Of a stretch of 64,000 nt of DNA, positions 58,826 through 64,000 are shown in pieces. Under the pieces are notes generated by a model that worked only from the letters and a program-made list of their open reading frames with translations, was not told the origin of the DNA and made no database searches. The stretch covers positions 62,001 through 126,000 of the forward strand of contig NZ_JAANOW010000005.1 in NCBI RefSeq assembly GCF_011758805.1, in the 5' to 3' direction. Position numbers and translations under genes: made by a program. The stretch's first letter is position 1. Every line of letters begins with the position of its first letter. The DNA is from Mycolicibacterium fluoranthenivorans (GTDB taxonomy: Bacteria > Actinomycetota > Actinomycetes > Mycobacteriales > Mycobacteriaceae).

Positions 58826-59449
58826 CTAGTTCATGTTCCAGGGCTCGCCGTAGGTGGTGACCGAGTCACCCTCCTTGGCGATCAGCCGAGCGAACGGACG
58901 CAGCAGCACACCACCGGCAGCACCGGTCACCGTGCCATGCGCATTCGACACCGCCACCGCACCATTGGCGCCCGAAACATCGGTGGAGAAGGTCGCCACT
59001 TCCTGGATACCCGGGCCGTTACCCAGATCCGCGCTGATCGACGCACCCGGGAACAGGTTCGGCGTGATCACCTGCAGCGGGTTCGACGGCGTCGCATCGT
59101 CGAGCAGGATGTTCGGCGTGGTGTAGCTGAAGTTGATACCCACACCGAGCGACCACGGGAAGCCGATCTGGTAACCCAGCTCCAACGTGCCCTCGAAGTC
59201 ATCCGCGCCCGGGCCCGAGACGATGTACTTGGCCTTACCCGAGTGGAACCACTCACGGGTCAGCCGGTTGCGGTCCAACGGGAACACACCATTGAGGAAC
59301 GTGTCCCACTGCTGGATGGTGAGGGTCCGGTCCTTGCCGTCCACGAGACTCAACTCGTTGTCCAGACCCGCGTGAGAAGTGCCCGTACCCACGAACAGCG
59401 CGGCAAAAGCCGCCACCATCGCGAGCAGCACCCGACTGAATGCCTTCAT
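58826..59449 (-). CDS. mspA: MspA-type porin, downstream copy
   Basis: 207 residues from ATG 59449. Signal peptide to SHA (residue 27), then mature GLDNELSLVDGKDRTLTIQQ and VSGPGADDFEGTLELGYQIG, ending YGEPWNMN, nearly the M. smegmatis MspA sequence. The pore-lining pair DD is kept in NILLDDATPSN, but the loop after it is shorter than in MspA. It forms an octameric outer membrane channel for small polar solutes. The coding DNA is identical to the copy at 59547-60170; only the stop codon differs (TAG). Confidence 0.95.
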   Translation of the reverse strand: MKAFSRVLLAMVAAFAALFVGTGTSHAGLDNELSLVDGKDRTLTIQQWDTFLNGVFPLDRNRLTREWFHSGKAKYIVSGPGADDFEGTLELGYQIGFPWSLGVGINFSYTTPNILLDDATPSNPLQVITPNLFPGASISADLGNGPGIQEVATFSTDVSGANGAVAVSNAHGTVTGAAGGVLLRPFARLIAKEGDSVTTYGEPWNMN

Positions 59450-59546
59450 GTTCTCCCTTACCTGTGTGTGGTGGCCTAAATACGCAGGTGGTGCCGTCCG
59501 GAGCCGAAGCCCAGACGGCACCCCCGCGCCGTTTATCGCCGAAACG

Positions 59547-60170
59547 TCAGTTCATGTTCCAGGGCTCGCCGTAGGTGGTGACCGAGTCACCCTCCTTGGC
59601 GATCAGCCGAGCGAACGGACGCAGCAGCACACCACCGGCAGCACCGGTCACCGTGCCATGCGCATTCGACACCGCCACCGCACCATTGGCGCCCGAAACA
59701 TCGGTGGAGAAGGTCGCCACTTCCTGGATACCCGGGCCGTTACCCAGATCCGCGCTGATCGACGCACCCGGGAACAGGTTCGGCGTGATCACCTGCAGCG
59801 GGTTCGACGGCGTCGCATCGTCGAGCAGGATGTTCGGCGTGGTGTAGCTGAAGTTGATACCCACACCGAGCGACCACGGGAAGCCGATCTGGTAACCCAG
59901 CTCCAACGTGCCCTCGAAGTCATCCGCGCCCGGGCCCGAGACGATGTACTTGGCCTTACCCGAGTGGAACCACTCACGGGTCAGCCGGTTGCGGTCCAAC
60001 GGGAACACACCATTGAGGAACGTGTCCCACTGCTGGATGGTGAGGGTCCGGTCCTTGCCGTCCACGAGACTCAACTCGTTGTCCAGACCCGCGTGAGAAG
60101 TGCCCGTACCCACGAACAGCGCGGCAAAAGCCGCCACCATCGCGAGCAGCACCCGACTGAATGCCTTCAT
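59547..60170 (-). CDS. mspA: MspA-type porin, upstream copy
   Basis: 207 residues from ATG 60170, identical in protein and coding DNA to the downstream copy (offset 721). The stop is TGA here. The two are separated by 97 bases without a terminator, so cotranscription is possible. The site between mscL and moaB2 corresponds to the mspC neighbourhood of M. smegmatis. Confidence 0.95.
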   Translation of the reverse strand: MKAFSRVLLAMVAAFAALFVGTGTSHAGLDNELSLVDGKDRTLTIQQWDTFLNGVFPLDRNRLTREWFHSGKAKYIVSGPGADDFEGTLELGYQIGFPWSLGVGINFSYTTPNILLDDATPSNPLQVITPNLFPGASISADLGNGPGIQEVATFSTDVSGANGAVAVSNAHGTVTGAAGGVLLRPFARLIAKEGDSVTTYGEPWNMN

Positions 60171-60190
60171 GTTCTCCCTAGCTGTGCCGA

Positions 60191-60213
60191 CGGTGTTCTG
60201 GCGTGGAACACCG
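60191..60213 (-). promoter_or_regulatory. Leader hairpin upstream of porin start
   Basis: CGGTGTTC and GAACACCG with a seven-base loop lie 21 to 43 bases before the upstream porin ATG. In mRNA they would form a stable hairpin that may affect stability or translation. Confidence 0.45.
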
Positions 60214-60722
60214 TATCTGTCGATGTGTGGCCCGGCCCTCACGCAACCTCACACCTTGCAAGACCTCCATGTGAACCAAATTAGAAAGCCCACATGTTGC
60301 TCTTACTCTTTGCTCATCGTTGACACGAGGAACATAACGGGGAGGCATCCACCCGGCAACGCGTACATGGCGACATCCGGCACCCCCCTACACCGCGACG
60401 GGAGTTTGCTGGGTCATGCAGATGCAGCAACGATCGGGCGCACCAGTGGCAGCGCACCACAACGGGTTCGTATTTGCCTCACGCGTCAAGGCGCACAGAG
60501 ATTTGCGCCGAAATCAAAGAGATTTCAGCCGATCAGAACGAAAACACAGCTCAGCCGTGGTGCGGCGGCACGTTGTCGCGCAGCCACCGATCGCGATCAG
60601 ATGCCTCCGCCGGCAAATTGTCACCGCGCTCATCGCTCGTCGTGCTCGGCAGCTCGTCGCCGAAGATGGCGTTAACTACATCTCGCGAAGGCTTCGGGGG
60701 ACCGCTCACATCATTCTCCAGG

Positions 60723-60738
60723 TGTGACTAAGATCACA
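60723..60738. promoter_or_regulatory. Perfect CRP-type binding site
   Basis: TGTGA-CTAAGA-TCACA matches the mycobacterial CRP consensus TGTGA-N6-TCACA in all ten defined positions. It lies about 550 bases upstream of the porin start and 100 bases past the moaB2 stop. Confidence 0.8.
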
Positions 60739-60788
60739 ATCGCAGGCCCGGTGCTGTTCACACGCATGTAACGCAACGGGCCTGCGAT
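60739..60788 (-). terminator. Hairpin downstream of moaB2
   Basis: ATCGCAGGCCCG pairs perfectly with CGGGCCTGCGAT around a 26-base loop. It is the likely terminator of the pepD-moaB2 transcript; the plus direction also has a pyrimidine-rich tract after it. Confidence 0.6.
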
Positions 60789-60838
60789 TTCTTCCTTCAC
60801 GTGCGCGAACGAGCATATTTCGGATCTGACAAACGCTG

Positions 60839-61405
60839 CTAAATGTCCAGGCTCGAGAGCTGGCCGATGATCTGGCCCGCGAGGGGGCCCAGGGTGGCCA
60901 TTCCGTCGCGCACTGCAGCCCGCGAACCCGCGATGTTCACCACGAGGGTGCTGCCCGAGATACCGGCCAGACCCCGCGAGACACCGGCGTCGATGATGCC
61001 GGCGGACAGTCCCGACGCCCGCAGCGCCTCCGAGATGCCGAGCAGCTCGCGGTCCAGGATGTCGACGGTGGCCTCTGGGGTCACATCGCGCGGACTCACA
61101 CCCGTGCCACCGACAGAGATGACCAGATCCACCCCACCGATCACCGCCGTGTTGAGCGCGTTGCGGATCTCCACCTCATCGGCGGACACCACCACGACGC
61201 CATCGACCAGGAATCCGGCCTCTCCGAGCAGCTCGGTGACCAACGGCCCGCTGTGATCTTCTTCCCCATGTGCAGTCCGGTCGTCGACCACGACGACGAG
61301 TGCACGCCCTACCATCGACCCAGGTTGTTCCATGAGTGCCACCGTATATCCGGCCACAGACAACGGAGCAGCCGACAGCCGCGCGTCGCCACGTGTGCGG
61401 GTCAC
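60839..61405 (-). CDS. moaB2: MoaB-type molybdopterin biosynthesis protein
   Basis: 188 residues from GTG 61405, overlapping the pepD stop (GTGA). MoaB/Mog core: GRALVVVVDDRTAHGEEDHS, then VDLVISVGGTGVSPRDVTPE. Close in pattern to Rv0984. It adenylylates molybdopterin or has a related role. Coupled to pepD as in other mycobacteria. Confidence 0.93.
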   Translation of the reverse strand: MTRTRGDARLSAAPLSVAGYTVALMEQPGSMVGRALVVVVDDRTAHGEEDHSGPLVTELLGEAGFLVDGVVVVSADEVEIRNALNTAVIGGVDLVISVGGTGVSPRDVTPEATVDILDRELLGISEALRASGLSAGIIDAGVSRGLAGISGSTLVVNIAGSRAAVRDGMATLGPLAGQIIGQLSSLDI

Positions 61406-62742
61406 TGCGCGGCCTTGCCCAGGGTGACGTCCACCGTGGCCGGCTTCCCGGACTGATCCAGGTAGGTCAGGGTGATCTTGGTGCCGGGTGCTTTGGATCG
61501 CACCGCCGCCACCAACGCGTCCGCGCTGCCGATCACCCGGTCATCGACCTTGGTCACCACCACACCGCTGGGCAGGCCCGCCGACGCGGCCGCGCCGCCC
61601 GCGGTCACCTCGACGATCTTGGCACCGTCGACACCCGCGTCATTACCGACCTGCACGCCCAGCGAGGCGTGTGTGGCGGTCCCGTTCTGGACCAGCTCGT
61701 CGGCGATCCGCTTCGCCTGGTCCACCGGGATCGCGAAGCCGAGCCCGATCGAACCGCTCTGGGACTGGCCCGAATCGCCACCGAGGGTGGCGATGGCCGA
61801 GTTCACGCCCACCAGCTCACCGTTCATGTTGACCAGCGCGCCGCCGGAGTTACCGGGATTGATCGCGGCATCGGTCTGGATGGCGTCGAGCACGGTGTTC
61901 TGGTTCTTGGCATCGCCGCCGGCGGCCACCGGCCGGTTCAACGCACTGACGATGCCGGTGGTGACGGTGCCCTCCAGTCCGAGTGGCGAGCCGATCGCCA
62001 CCACGTCCTGGCCCACCCGCAGATTCTCCGAGGAGCCCACCGTGATCGGGGTGAGGCCGGACACGCCCTGTGCGCGCACGACCGCGATATCGCTGCTGGG
62101 ATCGGTCCCGACGACGCTGTACGTCGCGGTCCGGCCGTCGGCGAAGGTCACCTTGGTCTGTGCGGCACCACCGGCGGACGGCGCCCCGGGTGCGGAGGGG
62201 CCCCCTGGACCCGCGCCGGCCACCACATGGTTGTTGGTGAGGATCAGCCCGTCGGTGCTCAAGATGATGCCTGAGCCCTCCTCGGACGCCCGGCCCATAT
62301 CGGTCTCCAGCTTGACGACGCTGGGCACCACCTTGGCGGCGACCTGCTCGACGGAGCCCACCGGCAGGTTGGCGGCCGGGACACCCGGGGTGGCGCCACC
62401 GAAAGAGGTGGTGGCCGTGGTCCGGTCCGGCTGGGCCAAGACGGCCACCCCGCCGCCGACTCCGGCCGACACCACCGCGACGGCGATCGCTCCGGCGACC
62501 AAAGCACCTGTGCGCGAACGCTTTTCCGGACGACGTCCGGGCACCGGACCCGGCCCTCCGGCGGGTCGATACGGGTCGTACTGAGGCTGCGGCGGGTGCT
62601 GTTGACGGGGTTGCTGCGCGTATCGCCAGTCGTACGACTGCTGGTAGCCGGTTTGCGGAACACCGTGCGGCGGGGAGTACCCGGCCCCCGGTTCATACCC
62701 GCCGGGGCGCTGCGGGGGCGTGTACCTGGGGTGGTTCGTCAT
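61402..62742 (-). CDS. pepD: HtrA-like serine protease PepD
   Basis: 446 residues from ATG 62742. A Pro/Gln/Tyr-rich cytoplasmic N-terminus (about 75 residues) is followed by one transmembrane helix (GALVAGAIAVAVVSAGVGGG). The trypsin-like domain has His in NNHVVAGAG, Asp in DPSSDIAVVRA and Ser in NPGNSGGALVN. A PDZ domain lies at the C-terminus (VVTKVDDRVIGSADALVAAV). Part of the envelope-stress group mprA-mprB-pepD. Confidence 0.95.
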   Translation of the reverse strand: MTNHPRYTPPQRPGGYEPGAGYSPPHGVPQTGYQQSYDWRYAQQPRQQHPPQPQYDPYRPAGGPGPVPGRRPEKRSRTGALVAGAIAVAVVSAGVGGGVAVLAQPDRTTATTSFGGATPGVPAANLPVGSVEQVAAKVVPSVVKLETDMGRASEEGSGIILSTDGLILTNNHVVAGAGPGGPSAPGAPSAGGAAQTKVTFADGRTATYSVVGTDPSSDIAVVRAQGVSGLTPITVGSSENLRVGQDVVAIGSPLGLEGTVTTGIVSALNRPVAAGGDAKNQNTVLDAIQTDAAINPGNSGGALVNMNGELVGVNSAIATLGGDSGQSQSGSIGLGFAIPVDQAKRIADELVQNGTATHASLGVQVGNDAGVDGAKIVEVTAGGAAASAGLPSGVVVTKVDDRVIGSADALVAAVRSKAPGTKITLTYLDQSGKPATVDVTLGKAAQ

Positions 62743-62915
62743 GTGGCTCCGCGTTCTTTCTGTCGAGATCCTGTTACCTGGTCAACGCATCCGTCACGTA
62801 CACAGTGCCCACTTGGGCTGAGAATCCACTTAGAGAACGTCCAGGACAACACGAAGAGATCCCCCTCGCGTCTCAGATCACACCCCGATGCGCCGCAGTA
62901 CCCTCAGGCCGAGCG
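62743..62915 (-). promoter_or_regulatory. pepD upstream region with TCTCAG motifs
   Basis: 173 bases. TCTCAG occurs on minus at 62818-62823 and on plus at 62871-62876, and GAGA-type half sites lie between. These resemble MprA box halves, and M. tuberculosis pepD is under MprA control. My memory of the exact consensus is limited, so this is tentative. Confidence 0.35.
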
Positions 62916-64000
62916 TCAATTATTCTCCGCGCCGGCCACCGCACCGTCCACTGAATTGACGGCGCGTGTCGCGGCGGGCATGTCGACAGTGCTTTCGGGG
63001 ATCGCCCGCCGACCCGGCAGCAGTACCCGGATCGAGGTGCCCGGCGGGTCGCCACCCGGCACGGTGTCCTCGACCCGAAGAGTCCCACCGTGTTTGAGCA
63101 CCACCTGTTTGACGATCGCCAGGCCGAGACCGGAGCCGGGCATGGCCCGGGCCGACGTCGACCGGTAGAACCGTTCGAAGACCAGGTCACGCTCCTCGGG
63201 CGGAATGCCCGGCCCGCGATCGGCCACCACCAGTTCCGCGTGCACGGCGTCGCGCTGCTGGAGCCGTACCGACACCCGGCCGCCGGGCGGACTCCATTTC
63301 GCTGCGTTGTCCAGCAAATTGAGCACTGCCCTGGACAGCCCCGCGGCATCGCCGTAGACCTGCCACGAGATGACGTCGGCGTCGAACTCGATATCGCCGC
63401 GGCGGCGGCGCACCCGCTCCAACGAGCGTTCCACCACCTCGGAGATGTCCACCGCCTCGTGGATGACGACACCGGCGTCGTCCCGGCTGAGGTCCACCAA
63501 ATCGCCCACCAGGGTGGACAATTCGCCGATCTGAGCGACCACGTCGGCTTGCAGGCCGGCCATCTCGTCGTCGGGTAGCCGGGGCGCCCCCGGCGCCATG
63601 GAGGCGATCAGCAGCTCGACGTTGGTACGCAGCGAAGTCAGCGGCGTGCGCAGTTCGTGTCCGGCATCGGTGACGAGTCTGGCCTGGCGTTCCCTGGATT
63701 CGGCCAGGGCGCGCAGCATCATGTTGAAAGCCTCGGTGAGCCGGGCGAGTTCGTCGGTGCCCACCACCGGGATCGGCCGCAGGTCGTCGGTGCGAGCCAC
63801 CCGTTCGGCGGCCTGGGTCAGCCTGCCCACCGGACGCAGGCCGGCGCGGGCCACCATCCCGCCGGCGATGGCGGCCACCGCCATCCCCGCGCCGCCCACG
63901 ATGGCCAGCACTGTGCCCAGCCGTTTGAGCAGTGCCAGCGTCGGCGCGAGACTCTTGGAGATCAGCAGCGAGTTACCGTCGGCGAGATGGACGGCCAGCA
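62916..64000 (-). CDS. mprB: Sensor histidine kinase MprB (partial, 5' end missing)
   Basis: The frame is open from 64000 and ends at 62916, giving at least 361 residues. Visible parts are the end of the extracytoplasmic sensor (LADGNSLLISKSL), a transmembrane helix (LAIVGGAGMAVAAIAGGMVA), HAMP (RPVGRLTQAAERVARTDD), H-box with His in DAGHELRTPLTSL, N-box NLLDNAAKWSP, and G-boxes DRGPGIPPEE and GSGLGLAIVKQ. With MprA it senses envelope stress. Confidence 0.95.
   Translation of the reverse strand, partial: LAVHLADGNSLLISKSLAPTLALLKRLGTVLAIVGGAGMAVAAIAGGMVARAGLRPVGRLTQAAERVARTDDLRPIPVVGTDELARLTEAFNMMLRALAESRERQARLVTDAGHELRTPLTSLRTNVELLIASMAPGAPRLPDDEMAGLQADVVAQIGELSTLVGDLVDLSRDDAGVVIHEAVDISEVVERSLERVRRRRGDIEFDADVISWQVYGDAAGLSRAVLNLLDNAAKWSPPGGRVSVRLQQRDAVHAELVVADRGPGIPPEERDLVFERFYRSTSARAMPGSGLGLAIVKQVVLKHGGTLRVEDTVPGGDPPGTSIRVLLPGRRAIPESTVDMPAATRAVNSVDGAVAGAENN

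Larger units (their letters stand above)
60171..60838. other. 668-base intergenic region upstream of the porin pair
   Basis: No protein-like frame on either strand. It contains a leader hairpin (60191-60213), an inverted CATGTG/CACATG pair (60268-60296), a perfect CRP palindrome (60723-60738) and a terminator-like hairpin (60739-60788). Long upstream control regions are known for mspA. A small RNA cannot be excluded. Confidence 0.7.

Noticed and set aside
60416..60727. Plus-strand frame of 103 codons upstream of the porins
   Set aside because: Arg-rich, no ribosome site, no domain, and its 3' end runs into the CRP site. More likely regulatory DNA; a small RNA remains possible.
1..64000. CRISPR arrays, insertion sequences, rRNA genes
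   Set aside because: I found no regularly spaced repeats, no transposase frames with terminal repeats and no rRNA-like sequence.

Overview
The window is a piece of a high-GC mycobacterial chromosome, most likely from a rapidly growing, porin-bearing species (Mycolicibacterium type). Positions 1 to about 52,160 are most of an integrated siphovirus-like prophage whose left end lies outside the window. Positions 52,164 to 64,000 are host chromosome. The host part runs sepX/glpR, rimJ, moeA, galU, 5-formyl-THF cyclo-ligase, ruc (FmdB type), an SAF-domain gene, mscL, two mspA-type porins, moaB2, pepD, mprB. This is the order known from the M. tuberculosis Rv0996-Rv0982 neighbourhood, plus mspA-type porin genes that M. 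tuberculosis lacks. The prophage sits against the 3' end of tRNA-Ala(CGC), beside its tyrosine integrase.

Prophage layout: nearly everything is on the minus strand, so it reads right to left. The right end has the integrase, a secreted lysogenic-conversion candidate (plus strand), and an immunity switch with the repressor on plus and a Cro-like gene on minus around a shared operator region. A long, tightly overlapped early operon follows (48.3 to 27.7 kb): antirepressor, Xis-like protein, membrane proteins, RecE/RecT-type recombination pair, cytidine deaminase, cytosine methyltransferase, sliding clamp, HNH and GIY-YIG nucleases, ASCH and DUF4326 proteins, DnaQ-like exonuclease, two replication-type genes with possible iterons, and a glycoside hydrolase. 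A strong terminator at 27.65 kb separates this from the late operon (27.6 kb to position 1): HNH, terminase, portal, MuF, scaffold, decoration, capsid, connectors, tail tube, tail chaperones G/GT with a -1 frameshift, tape measure with a lytic transglycosylase domain, and minor tail proteins. The lysis cassette is not visible and is probably beyond position 1.

The most unusual observations are these. (1) An 18-residue motif, about 87 percent identical as DNA by hand count, is shared by the tape measure C-terminus and the cytoplasmic head of a membrane DUF732 protein in the early operon. (2) An apparent second gene is nested out of frame inside the cytosine methyltransferase gene. (3) A hairpin covers the ribosome binding site of a plus-strand HNH gene inserted in the tail operon. 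(4) Iteron-like repeats lie inside a replication gene. (5) A conserved phage gene is split by a frameshift. (6) In the host part, two mspA genes are identical in their coding sequence but have unrelated flanks, there is a perfect CRP palindrome, and a CIRCE element lies upstream of ruc.
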